Shown here piece by piece: positions 9,226-18,655 of a stretch of 64,000 nucleotides of DNA; the first letter of the stretch is position 1; each line of letters begins with the position of its first letter. The notes under the pieces were generated by a model that searched no databases, was not told the origin of the DNA, and was given only the letters and a program-made list of their open reading frames with translations. The stretch is taken from the NCBI GenBank assembly GCA_020637855.1, contig JACKJR010000002.1, positions 310,001 through 374,000 of the forward strand, in the 5' to 3' direction. This DNA comes from Rhodobiaceae bacterium (GTDB taxonomy: Bacteria; Pseudomonadota; Alphaproteobacteria; Rhizobiales; Tepidamorphaceae). Both the position numbers and the translations under genes were made by a program.

Positions 9226-10548
9226 TCAGAAACTCTCCCTGATCCACTGACCGACACGGGAGAAATAGCCATCCGTGCCGGTTAACCCCAAGAACCCGGG
9301 CGCGCGGCGGTGGTCTTCCTCCGCCGCAACCTGGGGATAGACGAGAAGGCCGCAAGCGGCCGCAAAGCCCGGGCCCCTGGCCGACTCGGGCAATCCGTGA
9401 ACGCCGAGCGGACGCCCGAGACGCACCCGCGCCTCCAGGATACGTTCCGCCGTTTCCGCAATTCCGGTCAGCGAGCTCGCACCGCCGGTCAGCACCAGCC
9501 GCTGGGCGGCAATGCCTGAAAACCCGTTTGCGGCGAGCCGGTCGCGCACCAGTTCGAAGATTTCCTCGACCCGGGCGCGGATAACGTCGGTCACAAACGA
9601 CCGTGGCACCTGGGCGGGAATGTCATGCCCCTCGCGTCCGTCCACCGGCGGCACCGTAATCAGGTCGCGGGTATCGGAAGGCGTCGAAATAGCGCTGCCG
9701 TAAAGCGCCTTGATGCGTTCGGCAGCTTCCACCGTCGTGCCAAGGCCACGGGCAAGATCGAGCGTGACGTGATGTCCGCCAACAGCGATGACATCGGCGA
9801 AATGGAACCGCCCGTCACAGAAGATACCGATCGAAGTCGTTCCCGCGCCCATGTCGATCATCGCCGCGCCCAGCTCGATCTCGTCGGGAACCAGGGCCGC
9901 AAGCCCGCTGGCATAGGGCGTGGCAACCAGCGTTTCGACGCCAAGATGGCAGCGCTCGACGCAGATCAGCACGTTGCGCAGCGCCGCCGAATGCGCACTG
10001 ACCACATGCATGTCGACGGAAAGCCGGTCTCCGACCATGCCGCGCGGATCGCGTACCACATCCTGCCCATCGATCTTGTAGCCGACGGGAAGCACGTGCA
10101 GGGCCGAGCGGTCACTGTCGTCGGCCTGTGCCGCGCAAGCGCCGAGCACGCGCGAAACGTCGTATTCGCCAACCTCGCGGCTGGGGATCGGTACACTGGC
10201 CTGGAAGGCCTCGCTGGTGATCCTACCGGCTGCGGTGGCGACGATAACGCTTTCGACCGTAACGCCGGCCATTTTCTCGGCTGCCTCGACGGCAAGCCGG
10301 ATGCCGCGTTCGGCCATGTCCATATCGACGATGACGCCGCGTTTTACGCCACGCGCGCGCTGCAGGCCAAACCCGAGAATTTCGATCTGGTGGGTGCGGG
10401 CGCCGAATCCCTCGCCCGGCACGCAGGGACGCAACTTCGCGATCAGGCAGCAGATCTTCGACGAGCCGATGTCGAGCACGGCAATCGTGTGCGATCGCGT
10501 GGGCTTCAGCGGCTCGAGCCGGGGAATATTCAGCGGTTGCCCTCTCAT
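9226..10548 (-). CDS. ftsA: Cell division protein FtsA
   Basis: Actin-like ATPase tethering FtsZ to the membrane. The phosphate-1 motif is LDIGSSKICCLIA near residue 26, and later actin-fold motifs include MIDMGAGTTSIGIF and LVLTGGASSLTGI. The C-terminus (SRVGQWIRESF) fits the amphipathic membrane-targeting helix. The start ATG overlaps the ftsQ stop (ATGA), which points to translational coupling. At 440 residues it is normal for the family. Confidence 0.97.
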   Translation of the reverse strand: MRGQPLNIPRLEPLKPTRSHTIAVLDIGSSKICCLIAKLRPCVPGEGFGARTHQIEILGFGLQRARGVKRGVIVDMDMAERGIRLAVEAAEKMAGVTVESVIVATAAGRITSEAFQASVPIPSREVGEYDVSRVLGACAAQADDSDRSALHVLPVGYKIDGQDVVRDPRGMVGDRLSVDMHVVSAHSAALRNVLICVERCHLGVETLVATPYASGLAALVPDEIELGAAMIDMGAGTTSIGIFCDGRFHFADVIAVGGHHVTLDLARGLGTTVEAAERIKALYGSAISTPSDTRDLITVPPVDGREGHDIPAQVPRSFVTDVIRARVEEIFELVRDRLAANGFSGIAAQRLVLTGGASSLTGIAETAERILEARVRLGRPLGVHGLPESARGPGFAAACGLLVYPQVAAEEDHRRAPGFLGLTGTDGYFSRVGQWIRESF

Positions 10549-11543
10549 GACGCGGCCTCCGCACGCGATATTCTCTTGCCGTCCTCGCCTGCGCGCGGCC
10601 GCACGAAGACATGGTCGGCGATGCGCATGTCGATGAGGTCGATGTCGCGCTTCAACAGCTGGCCGTCACGGGCAAGCCGGGCCAGCCGTTCCAGGGCGGC
10701 TTCCATGTGCTCCTCGGGAAGCTTCACCTCGATGCCGCGATCAAGATGCAGGCTCCAGCGCCGGTCCGCGACCCGAACACTCGCAATCACGTGCGAGGCG
10801 ACTTCCGGATAGCGCTTGAGCTGCGAGAACAGGATTTCGGCACCGTCTGCCGCCCCCCTGCCGACCACGATCGGCAAGTCGGGCAACTGGTCGATGCTGG
10901 AGGGGCGCAGCTTTACGCCGGTGCGGTCGATGATGTGGAACTCCCCGTCATGCTGCCAGACCGCGAAGGGCGTGCGTTCGACAACATCCACGGCGAGCCT
11001 GTCGGGAAAAAGCTTCTGCACGCGCGCCGAGGCAATCCAGGGCAATGCCTCAAGGCGCATGCGCGCGCGGCCCGCATCGATGCCGATAATCGAACCGCCG
11101 GGCGCCAGGCCAGCTGTGTCGAGAATGGTTTCATCGTCGATGACGTCGTTTCCGGAAATCTCGACCGACGTGATTCGCAGTCCGCTCGCCGCAGCGGCCG
11201 CATCGGCAATGCGCAACAGGCCGTTGCCGAAGGCTTCCATATGCCCTCCGGTGACAACGCCCATTGCAATGGCGCCGCCCAGAACGATGACGCTGCAGGC
11301 CTGCCCTGCGATGTCCGTTGCCTTGGGTTGCGACAGGCGGTCGAGAATACGGTCGATCCACGCACCCGCAGCATGCCGGCGCGGATTGGAACGGACACGT
11401 TTGGGAGGCGCGGTCTGCTCCGCCAGATAGTTGAGATCGTCAGCGAATTGACCGGGAATGGAAGAGAAAAACGAAGACAGCTCCGCCGGGCGCTTGCCAA
11501 AGGGCCGCGCTACCTGTTGCAGGATGCGTCTTCCACCATCCAC
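10545..11543 (-). CDS. ftsQ: Cell division protein FtsQ
   Basis: Bitopic divisome protein linking the cytoplasmic ring to the periplasmic synthases. A basic cytoplasmic N-terminus of about 80 residues is followed by one membrane helix (ACSVIVLGGAIAMGVVTGG), a POTRA domain starting at LRITSVEISGNDVIDDETI, and the FtsQ beta domain. The chosen start overlaps the 3' end of ddl by 34 bases. A somewhat later start is possible. The 3' end overlaps ftsA by four bases. Confidence 0.95.
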   Translation of the reverse strand: MDGGRRILQQVARPFGKRPAELSSFFSSIPGQFADDLNYLAEQTAPPKRVRSNPRRHAAGAWIDRILDRLSQPKATDIAGQACSVIVLGGAIAMGVVTGGHMEAFGNGLLRIADAAAAASGLRITSVEISGNDVIDDETILDTAGLAPGGSIIGIDAGRARMRLEALPWIASARVQKLFPDRLAVDVVERTPFAVWQHDGEFHIIDRTGVKLRPSSIDQLPDLPIVVGRGAADGAEILFSQLKRYPEVASHVIASVRVADRRWSLHLDRGIEVKLPEEHMEAALERLARLARDGQLLKRDIDLIDMRIADHVFVRPRAGEDGKRISRAEAAS

Positions 11544-12439
11544 CTGACCAGGGCTCCGAATCCTATGCCGGCATGTGCTGCGATTTCAGGGACGAGCGAT
11601 GTCGCGGTCATGCCGGGCTGTGTGTTCACTTCGAGGCAGACCAGGGCTCCGGTTCCGTCTGGCCGGTCATCGAGCCTGAAGTCGGCCCGGCTGACGCCGC
11701 GGCACCCGAGCGCGCGATGTGCCTCCAGGCTGATCTTCTGAATATTTCGGTAAATATTTGGTGAAAGAGGTGCAGGCAGGACGTGAATTGATCCGCCGGG
11801 AGCGTACTTTGCCTCATAGTCGTAGAACTTCGTCTGAGGCTTGATCTCGATGATATCCAGCGCCCGGTCGCCCATGACGGCGCAGGTCAGCTCCAGACCG
11901 TCGACGAAACTTTCGACCAGAACCTCCCCGCCGAAAGCCCAATCTTCGGCGAAAAGCTCCTGCGGCGGATGGGGCTGATCTTCGCGTACGATGAAGACAC
12001 CGAAGCTCGAGCCTTCCCGGATCGGCTTGATGACATAGGGTGGCTCCATCACGTGCGCCTTCGCGGCTTCGAGCCGGTTCACAACCATGCCCTTGGCAAC
12101 GGGAATGCCAACGGATTCGAAAACGGCGCGCGATTTCACCTTGTCCATGCCGACCGAGGAAGCCAGCACACCGGAATGGGTGTAGGGAATGTCGAGGATT
12201 TCCAGCAGCCCCTGGATTTTGCCGTCCTCGCCAAAGGGGCCATGCAGTGCGTTGAAGGCGACATCGGGCTTGAGCGCCTTCAAAGTCGCCGCGATATCGC
12301 GGTCGACATCGACTTTGGTGACCTTGAACCCCTCGCCCTCGAGCGCTTCGGCACAACCGTTGCCGGAATCGATGCTGACCGGGCGTTCCGCCGACCATCC
12401 GCCCATCAGGACGGCAACGTGGGTGTCATTCGGGTTCAT
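11510..12439 (-). CDS. ddl: D-alanine--D-alanine ligase
   Basis: ATP-grasp enzyme joining two D-alanines for the peptidoglycan stem peptide. Typical motifs are the N-terminal VLMGGWSAERPVS, AFNALHGPFGEDG, the ATP-grasp segment PYVIKPIREGSSFGV, and the C-terminal VCLEVNTQPGMT. At 309 residues it matches DdlB. The gene lies between murB and ftsQ, the usual dcw position, with 26 bases to murB. Confidence 0.97.
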   Translation of the reverse strand: MNPNDTHVAVLMGGWSAERPVSIDSGNGCAEALEGEGFKVTKVDVDRDIAATLKALKPDVAFNALHGPFGEDGKIQGLLEILDIPYTHSGVLASSVGMDKVKSRAVFESVGIPVAKGMVVNRLEAAKAHVMEPPYVIKPIREGSSFGVFIVREDQPHPPQELFAEDWAFGGEVLVESFVDGLELTCAVMGDRALDIIEIKPQTKFYDYEAKYAPGGSIHVLPAPLSPNIYRNIQKISLEAHRALGCRGVSRADFRLDDRPDGTGALVCLEVNTQPGMTATSLVPEIAAHAGIGFGALVRWMVEDASCNR

Positions 12440-12465
12440 CGGTTCATCCCCTGTTGTGGCCGCAC

Positions 12466-13422
12466 TCAGCCGGGCAATTGCTGTCCCGGCGCCAGTTCGC
12501 CGATACGGCGGATTTCCCAGCGCAAGGTCACGCCGCTGGTTTCCTTCACGCGCTTGCGCACGGTTTCGCCAAGCGTCTCGATATCAAGAGCGGTGGCATT
12601 GCCGCAGTTGATCAGGAAATTGCAGTGCATTTCCGACATCATGGCGTCCCCGACCTTCAGGCCCCGGCACCCGGCCTTGTCGATCAGCTGCCACGACTTG
12701 CGCTGCTCCGGCGTTCCCGGAGGGTCCGGATTGGCAAAGGTCGAACCGCCGGTGCGTTCCTTGATCGGCTGGCTCCCGGCGCGCCGCTCGGTGATATCCG
12801 CAATCTCGGCGCGCAATCCCTCCGGATCTCCTGCCCTGCCCTGCAGCAAAGCGTGGGTGAAGATGAGATCGGCTGGCGCCTCGGTATGCCGGTAGCTCAT
12901 GCCCATGTCATCGACGCTGAGCGTCACCTTGTTTCCTGCCGCATCGACCGCGTCGGCGCTGACAAGCACATCGACCGTTTCGCCGCCATAAGCGCCGGCG
13001 TTCATCCGTAACGCGCCACCGATCGCGCCGGGAATACCGCTCAGGAAGGACAATCCGGCGACACTGGCTTCAGCAGCAGCCTTCGCAACCCGCACATCGA
13101 GCGCCGCCGCACCGGCACGCAACCTGTAGCCGTCCAGAATGTCGATCCCGTTGAAGCCGCGCCCGAGCCGGATCACAACGCCCGGAACACCGCCGTCACG
13201 CACCAGCAGGTTGGAACCGACACCGACCACGGTCAGCGGCACGGACTGGTCAAAGCGGGAGCGAAAGTATGCAAGATCATCGGCATCCGCCGGCACGTAG
13301 AGCACCTGCGCCGGCCCGCCGACGCGGAACCATGTCAGCGGGGCAAGCGGCGCATTGGCTTCCAGCCGCCCGCGCAAATCGGGCATGGCAGCTTGCAGGG
13401 CGGGAACGATGTCCTCGAACAT
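12466..13422 (-). CDS. murB: UDP-N-acetylenolpyruvoylglucosamine reductase MurB
   Basis: FAD enzyme making UDP-MurNAc. The ATG at 13422 (MFEDIVPALQAAMPDL) lies eight bases after the murC stop and gives 318 residues. FAD-binding PP-loop motifs (WFRVGGPA, GVGSNLLVRDGGVPG) and the catalytic region SGIPGAIGGALRMNAGAYG are visible. The C-terminal part keeps the conserved GGSTFANPDPP and AGCRGLKVGDA. It is a type I-like MurB of the kind found in alphaproteobacteria. Confidence 0.97.
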   Translation of the reverse strand: MFEDIVPALQAAMPDLRGRLEANAPLAPLTWFRVGGPAQVLYVPADADDLAYFRSRFDQSVPLTVVGVGSNLLVRDGGVPGVVIRLGRGFNGIDILDGYRLRAGAAALDVRVAKAAAEASVAGLSFLSGIPGAIGGALRMNAGAYGGETVDVLVSADAVDAAGNKVTLSVDDMGMSYRHTEAPADLIFTHALLQGRAGDPEGLRAEIADITERRAGSQPIKERTGGSTFANPDPPGTPEQRKSWQLIDKAGCRGLKVGDAMMSEMHCNFLINCGNATALDIETLGETVRKRVKETSGVTLRWEIRRIGELAPGQQLPG

Positions 13423-13430
13423 CAGGCTGC

Positions 13431-14852
13431 CTAAGCCTCCGCCGCGATGCCGGTCAGTTCGGCGAGTTCGCCTGGCAGCGCCGCAGCCCATTGGGTAATG
13501 CTGCCGGCCCCCAGCAGGATCAGCATATCGCCGGGCTTCACCGTTTCGGAAATCACCCTGGCGAGGTCATCGCGGCTCTTCAGCGCCCGGGCGTCACGAT
13601 GCCCGCGTGTGCGCATGCCCTCGACAAGATGATCGCGGTCGATCCCCTCGATCGGCTTTTCGCCGGCCTCATAGACATCGGCGATGAACACCGTATCGGC
13701 ATCGTCGAAACAGCCGCAAAACTGCTCGAACAGGCTCTGAAGCCGCGTATAGCGGTGCGGCTGCATGACCGCGACAACCCGGCCTCTGGTCGCCGCGCGC
13801 GCCGCCTTGAGCACGGCGGCAATCTCGACCGGGTGATGGCCGTAATCGTCATAGACCGGCACGCCGTTCCAGGTCCCGACATGGGTGAAGCGACGCTTGA
13901 CGCCGGAAAACCCGTTAAGGCCGGAGCGGATCAGGTCCTCGCCGACGCCAAGCTGATCGGCAACGGCAATCGCGGCGGTCGCGTTCAGCGCGTTGTGCAG
14001 CCCGTGCATCGGCAGCTTCAGGTTTTCAATCCGCCGGGAGCCTTCATCGCCACGGCCCTGGAATTCGATGGTGAAATGCATCCCGTCCGGCTGGCTGTCG
14101 AGATCGGCAAGCCGCACATCGGCCTGCTGGTTCTGGCCGTAGGTGATGATCTGCCGGTCCTCGATCTGGCCAACGAGCGCGCGGACTTCAGGGTGATCGG
14201 TACACATCACCGCGAAACCGTAGAACGGCGTGTTCTCGACGAACTGCCGGAAGGCGGCCTTCACGTTGTCGAAGGTGCCATAATGGTCGAGGTGTTCGGG
14301 GTCCATGTTGGTGACGATAGCCACCTCGGCGGGAAGCTTGACGAAGGTGCCATCGGATTCGTCCGCCTCCACCACCATCCAGTCGCCGCCGCCAAGGCGC
14401 GCGTTGGATCCGTAGGCGTTGATGATGCCGCCATTGATCACGGTCGGGTCCATGTGGCCGGCATCGAGCAACTGCGCCACCAGCGAGGTTGTGGTCGTCT
14501 TGCCGTGCGTGCCGCCGATGGCGACGCAGGATTTGAGCCGCATCAGTTCGGCCAGCATTTCCGCCCGTCGCACCACCGGAATGCGCGCCTCGCGCGCTGC
14601 CACCATCTCCGGGTTGTCGCGCTTCACGGCGGAAGAATAGACGACGACGCTGGCGCCCTCGACGTTACCACCCTCCTGCCCGATGAAGACCTTGATGCCC
14701 TTCTCGCGCAGCTTCTGCACGTTGGCGTTCTCGGCAAGGTCGCTGCCCTGCACCTGGTAGTCGAGATTGGCGAGCACGCGGGCAATACCGCTCATGCCGA
14801 TACCGCCAATGCCGATGAAATGGATGATGCCGGTTTCCTGCGGCGTGCGCAT
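13431..14852 (-). CDS. murC: UDP-N-acetylmuramate--L-alanine ligase MurC
   Basis: First of the four Mur ligases, adding L-Ala to UDP-MurNAc. The N-terminal glycine-rich motif is FIGIGGIGMSGIA, the ATP-binding motif is GGTHGKTTTTS at about residue 113, and the conserved ligase residues EADESDGTF and DDYGHHP follow. At 473 residues it is the usual length. It lies 45 bases from murG upstream and eight from murB downstream. Confidence 0.98.
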   Translation of the reverse strand: MRTPQETGIIHFIGIGGIGMSGIARVLANLDYQVQGSDLAENANVQKLREKGIKVFIGQEGGNVEGASVVVYSSAVKRDNPEMVAAREARIPVVRRAEMLAELMRLKSCVAIGGTHGKTTTTSLVAQLLDAGHMDPTVINGGIINAYGSNARLGGGDWMVVEADESDGTFVKLPAEVAIVTNMDPEHLDHYGTFDNVKAAFRQFVENTPFYGFAVMCTDHPEVRALVGQIEDRQIITYGQNQQADVRLADLDSQPDGMHFTIEFQGRGDEGSRRIENLKLPMHGLHNALNATAAIAVADQLGVGEDLIRSGLNGFSGVKRRFTHVGTWNGVPVYDDYGHHPVEIAAVLKAARAATRGRVVAVMQPHRYTRLQSLFEQFCGCFDDADTVFIADVYEAGEKPIEGIDRDHLVEGMRTRGHRDARALKSRDDLARVISETVKPGDMLILLGAGSITQWAAALPGELAELTGIAAEA

Positions 14853-14897
14853 AAGAGATGCCTTTTTCTCATATTCGTGGCCGCAAGCGGCACACTG

Positions 14898-16061
14898 TCA
14901 GGCGGGAGATACTCTAACCGAACCGTGTTCGGCAATCTCGGCGACGAAATCGGCCAAAGCCTCGGCCGCACGCGGCGTGCCGAAACGCCGTGCGGAAGCG
15001 GCCTGCGCGGTCAACCGCTTCGGGTCGTGGGCAAGCTCCATAACGGCACCCGCCACCGTATCCGGCGTAAAACGGGCCTGCTCGATGACCCTGCCGCCAC
15101 CGGCTTCTTCCAGTGCCCGGCCGTTGTAGAGCTGATCGTTGTCGAGCGCATGCGGCAGCGGCACCATGATCGCCGGCCTGCCAATCACCGACAATTCCGC
15201 AACCGTCGACGCACCGCTGCGGGCGATGACGAGATGTGCTTCCGCCATGCGCTTGGGCAGATCGGAAAAGAACGGCTGCAGATCCGCGCCGATACCTGCC
15301 TTGGCGTAGATGTTGCGGACATCCTCCAGATCTTCCGCCCGGCACTGCTGCACGATCTTGAGTCTGGCCCGGATGTCCTCCGGCAGCGTTGCAAGCCCCA
15401 GCGGGACGATCTCGCTCATGACACGCGCGCCCTGGCTGCCGCCGAACACAAGCAGCCGCAGTTCGCCGCCCGGTTTCGGCTCGTCGTATTTGCGTTTGGC
15501 CGCAGCCAGCACGGCCTGACGAACCGGCACCCCGACGCGACGGGCTTTCCCGGTATATTTCACATCGAGATATTTCACCTCGTCGAAGGCCGTGGCGATC
15601 CCCGTCGCATGCCCGGCCAGCAAGCGGTTGGCGCGGCCCATCACGGCATTCTGGTCGTGGATCAGCGTCGGCACGCCCTTGTGAGCGGCGGCAATCACCG
15701 GCGGCAATGTCGGATACCCGCCGAAACCGATAACGATGCTCGGCGCAATCGACGAAATCAGGTTGCGCGCCGCGTAATAGCCGCGCATCAACCGGTATGC
15801 TCCACGGATCGCACGGATCGGATGACGCGGCGATATCGTGCCCGAGGGAACAACATGCTGGGCACGGGCGGGAAAGGCTTCGCCAAGTCCGGAGACGCGC
15901 GTGTCGGTCACAAGCTCGACCCGCCAGCCGCGTGCGGTGAGTACGCCGGCCAATGCTTCGGCCGGGAACAGGTGTCCACCTGTTCCGCCTGCCGCAATCA
16001 ACGCGACGGGAACCGCTGACAGCTTGCGTGCCGCCTCAGGCTTTGGCGAAGGATGAACCAT
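14898..16061 (-). CDS. murG: Lipid II synthase MurG
   Basis: GT-B glycosyltransferase that adds GlcNAc to lipid I on the cytoplasmic face. Motifs are the N-terminal G-loop IAAGGTGGHLFPAEALA, VIGFGGYPTLPPVIAA and the C-terminal donor-binding stretch VIARSGASTVAELSVIGRPA. The start codon overlaps the ftsW stop by one base. At 387 residues it is slightly longer than E. coli MurG, with an extra basic N-terminal tail. Confidence 0.97.
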   Translation of the reverse strand: MVHPSPKPEAARKLSAVPVALIAAGGTGGHLFPAEALAGVLTARGWRVELVTDTRVSGLGEAFPARAQHVVPSGTISPRHPIRAIRGAYRLMRGYYAARNLISSIAPSIVIGFGGYPTLPPVIAAAHKGVPTLIHDQNAVMGRANRLLAGHATGIATAFDEVKYLDVKYTGKARRVGVPVRQAVLAAAKRKYDEPKPGGELRLLVFGGSQGARVMSEIVPLGLATLPEDIRARLKIVQQCRAEDLEDVRNIYAKAGIGADLQPFFSDLPKRMAEAHLVIARSGASTVAELSVIGRPAIMVPLPHALDNDQLYNGRALEEAGGGRVIEQARFTPDTVAGAVMELAHDPKRLTAQAASARRFGTPRAAEALADFVAEIAEHGSVRVSPA

Positions 16062-17215
16062 CAGCGCGGCTGCGCCGGAACGACCCGGCCCGCAGGCGAC
16101 CGGCGCGCCTCGCCACGCGGCCTGCGCCGTGTCAGCGCCAGCACCATGCCCATCCCGTAGGCAAGCGACAAAAGTGATGAACCGCCGTAGGAGATGAACG
16201 GCAGGGTCATGCCCTTGGCCGGCATCAGGGACAGGTTCACCGCCATGTTGATCAACGACTGGATACCGAACAGTGCGACGAGACCGGTCACCGCGAGGCG
16301 GGCGAAATCGTCATCCTCGTTGACCGCCCGCATCAGCCCGCGCAGCACCACGAAGCTGAACAGCGCGACGATAATCAGGCAGACGATGATGCCGAACTCC
16401 TCCGCCGCGACGGCAAAGACAAAATCGGTGTGGGAATCCGGCAGGGCGCGCTTGACGGTCCCCTCGCCCGGTCCCTGGCCAAGCCAGCCGCCGCGCAGAA
16501 ACGCTTCAATGGCCGTATCGGTCTGGTAGGTGTCGTGCGCTTCCGGATTGAGAAAGCGATCGATACGGCTCCTGACGTGCGGCACCATCGCATAGGCCGC
16601 GACGATCCCGCCAACGCCAAGTCCGCCCAGTCCGACGATCCAGCGCCACGACATACCGGCGGCAAAGAACACCGCCCCCCAAACCAGCACGATCAGCATC
16701 GTCTGGCCGAAGTCCGGTTGCAGCACCAGCAATCCGACCACCAGCCCGACGAGGCCGACAGCGATAATGTGCGCTGGCATGTCCGGCCTGCGCTCTGCTT
16801 CGGAAAACAGCCAGGCGATGATGACGGCGAAGGCCGGCTTGACGAATTCCGACGGCTGCAGCGCAAAGGCGCCGAGATTGAGCCAGCGCCGCGCGCCCTT
16901 GATCTCGAAGCCTGCGAACAGCGTCGCGACCATCAGCACGATACCAACCGCGAATACGCCAATCGCCACACGGCGAATGGCACGGCGGTCGAGCAGCGAG
17001 GTTGCGAGCAGGACGCAAAGCGCGGCAGCAAGAAAGACAGCGTGGCGCAATACGAAATGGAACGGATCGAGCCCCAGCTTGTCGGCGACTGGCGGACTGC
17101 CAGCCAGTGACAGCACCAGCCCTCCGAACATAAGGGCGATAATCGCCGCCAGCATCGGCTTGTCGACCGTCCACCACCACGTGGCAAGCGGTCCCCGGTC
17201 CGTGCGCGCAAACAT
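16061..17215 (-). CDS. ftsW: Septal peptidoglycan polymerase FtsW
   Basis: SEDS-family glycosyltransferase that polymerises lipid II at the septum with FtsI. The 384 residues contain about ten hydrophobic segments. SEDS signatures are GARRWLNLGAFALQPSEFVK and, near the end, LPFISYGGSSLLSLAYGMG. It sits between murD and murG, as expected in the cluster, 12 bases after murD. Confidence 0.97.
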   Translation of the reverse strand: MFARTDRGPLATWWWTVDKPMLAAIIALMFGGLVLSLAGSPPVADKLGLDPFHFVLRHAVFLAAALCVLLATSLLDRRAIRRVAIGVFAVGIVLMVATLFAGFEIKGARRWLNLGAFALQPSEFVKPAFAVIIAWLFSEAERRPDMPAHIIAVGLVGLVVGLLVLQPDFGQTMLIVLVWGAVFFAAGMSWRWIVGLGGLGVGGIVAAYAMVPHVRSRIDRFLNPEAHDTYQTDTAIEAFLRGGWLGQGPGEGTVKRALPDSHTDFVFAVAAEEFGIIVCLIIVALFSFVVLRGLMRAVNEDDDFARLAVTGLVALFGIQSLINMAVNLSLMPAKGMTLPFISYGGSSLLSLAYGMGMVLALTRRRPRGEARRSPAGRVVPAQPR

Positions 17216-17227
17216 GTGCGACCCCGT

Positions 17228-18649
17228 CTAGCTTGCCGCGGTTACCCGCGGCATGAACCCTTCGACTTCTTCGACAGCGGCACGGAATGCCTCTCCGCGC
17301 TTCTCGAAGTCGGCGAACTGGTCGAACGACGCGCAGGCCGGAGACAGCAGCACGACCGGATCGCCGTCCGTACCGGCTGCCGCATCGCGCGCGGCATCCT
17401 TCACGGCCTGTTCCAGCGTTCCGCTCATCACGGTCTCGACCTTCCCCTCAAGCGATTTTGCGAATCGCTCCGCGTCCTGCCCGATCAGGTACGCCTTCCG
17501 GATACGCGCGAAGTATGGCTGAAGAGAGTCGATACCGCCGTCCTTCGCGATGCCGCCGGCGATCCAGTAAATCTGGTCGAACGTGTCGAGCGCCCGAGCC
17601 GCGGCATCCGCATTTGTAGCCTTGGAATCGTTGACGAAGCGTACACGCCCCGATTGTCCCAGTGGCTCCATGCGGTGAGCAAGGCCGGGAAAGGTGAGAA
17701 AAGAAGCTGCAATCTGCTCCGCCGGAACGCCGAGCGCGCGCGCAGCCGCGAAGGCTGCCGCCGCGTTCTGGCCGTTATGCGCACCCTGCAAGGCGGGTGC
17801 TTGCACCAGATCGGCTTTGCTGATCGCTTGTTCATCGCGCCATTCGGTGACGACGCAATTCTGAGCGCTGACGCTCAAGCCCCTGCCGCCAAGCTGGCGG
17901 GAGCCGGAAATCGCGATTGTTTCCTCGCCCGGCTCACGGCCTTTGCGCAGGCGGTTGGCCAGCATCCGGCCTTCGGGTTCATCCACACCAATGACGCTGA
18001 CCTTGGGCTGACCGACCTCGAACAGCCGCGCCTTGGCTGCGAAATAGCCGCCGATGCCGCCATGCCGGTCGAGGTGATCGGGTGTCAGATTGAGGAACAC
18101 CGCCACATCCGGACGCAGCGTGCGCGCAAGGTCGGTCTGGTAGGAGGAGAGTTCCAGCACGACCGCCGATCCCGGCTCCGGCATGTCGAGATCGAATACC
18201 GCGCGCCCGATATTGCCGCCGACCTGTGTCGGGAACCCGGCCTCTGCCAGCACATGACCGGTCAGCGCCGTGGTCGTCGACTTGCCGTTGGTGCCGGTGA
18301 TGGCGACGACGCGGACATCACGGCCCGCAATGGCTTCGAAGAACAGGCCGATGTCGTTGTCGACGGGAACGCCCTGCCCCCAAGCCCGCTGGATGACAGG
18401 ATGCGCGCGCGGATACAGATGCGGAACGCCGGGGCTGACGATCAGCTTCTCGAGTGCAGGCCAGCCGTCATTGGCAAGGTCTGCTGTTTCGTATCCTTCT
18501 GCCCGGGCCTTTTCGAGTGCTGCAGGTTTGTCGTCGCACAGAACCGGAATAGCGCCGCCCGCCTTCAGGGCGGCCGCAACCGCGAAGCCGGAGCGCGCCA
18601 GGCCCAGAACGCCGACCCGCCGACCCTCGTAGCCGGGAACAGGAAGCAT
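17228..18649 (-). CDS. murD: UDP-MurNAc-L-alanine--D-glutamate ligase MurD
   Basis: Adds D-glutamate to UDP-MurNAc-L-Ala. The N-terminal nucleotide-binding loop is VGVLGLARSGFAVAAAL, the Mur ligase ATP motif is ITGTNGKSTTTALTGH, and the ligase residues FLNLTPDHLDRHG and FVNDSKATNADA are present. At 473 residues it is normal for alphaproteobacteria. It lies six bases after mraY, so it is almost certainly co-translated with its neighbours. Confidence 0.97.
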   Translation of the reverse strand: MLPVPGYEGRRVGVLGLARSGFAVAAALKAGGAIPVLCDDKPAALEKARAEGYETADLANDGWPALEKLIVSPGVPHLYPRAHPVIQRAWGQGVPVDNDIGLFFEAIAGRDVRVVAITGTNGKSTTTALTGHVLAEAGFPTQVGGNIGRAVFDLDMPEPGSAVVLELSSYQTDLARTLRPDVAVFLNLTPDHLDRHGGIGGYFAAKARLFEVGQPKVSVIGVDEPEGRMLANRLRKGREPGEETIAISGSRQLGGRGLSVSAQNCVVTEWRDEQAISKADLVQAPALQGAHNGQNAAAAFAAARALGVPAEQIAASFLTFPGLAHRMEPLGQSGRVRFVNDSKATNADAAARALDTFDQIYWIAGGIAKDGGIDSLQPYFARIRKAYLIGQDAERFAKSLEGKVETVMSGTLEQAVKDAARDAAAGTDGDPVVLLSPACASFDQFADFEKRGEAFRAAVEEVEGFMPRVTAAS

Positions 18650-18655
18650 CGGTTG

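Noticed and set aside
13269..16019. 916-codon plus-strand frame
   Set aside because: It is antisense across murB, murC and murG, so its length comes from codon bias only.
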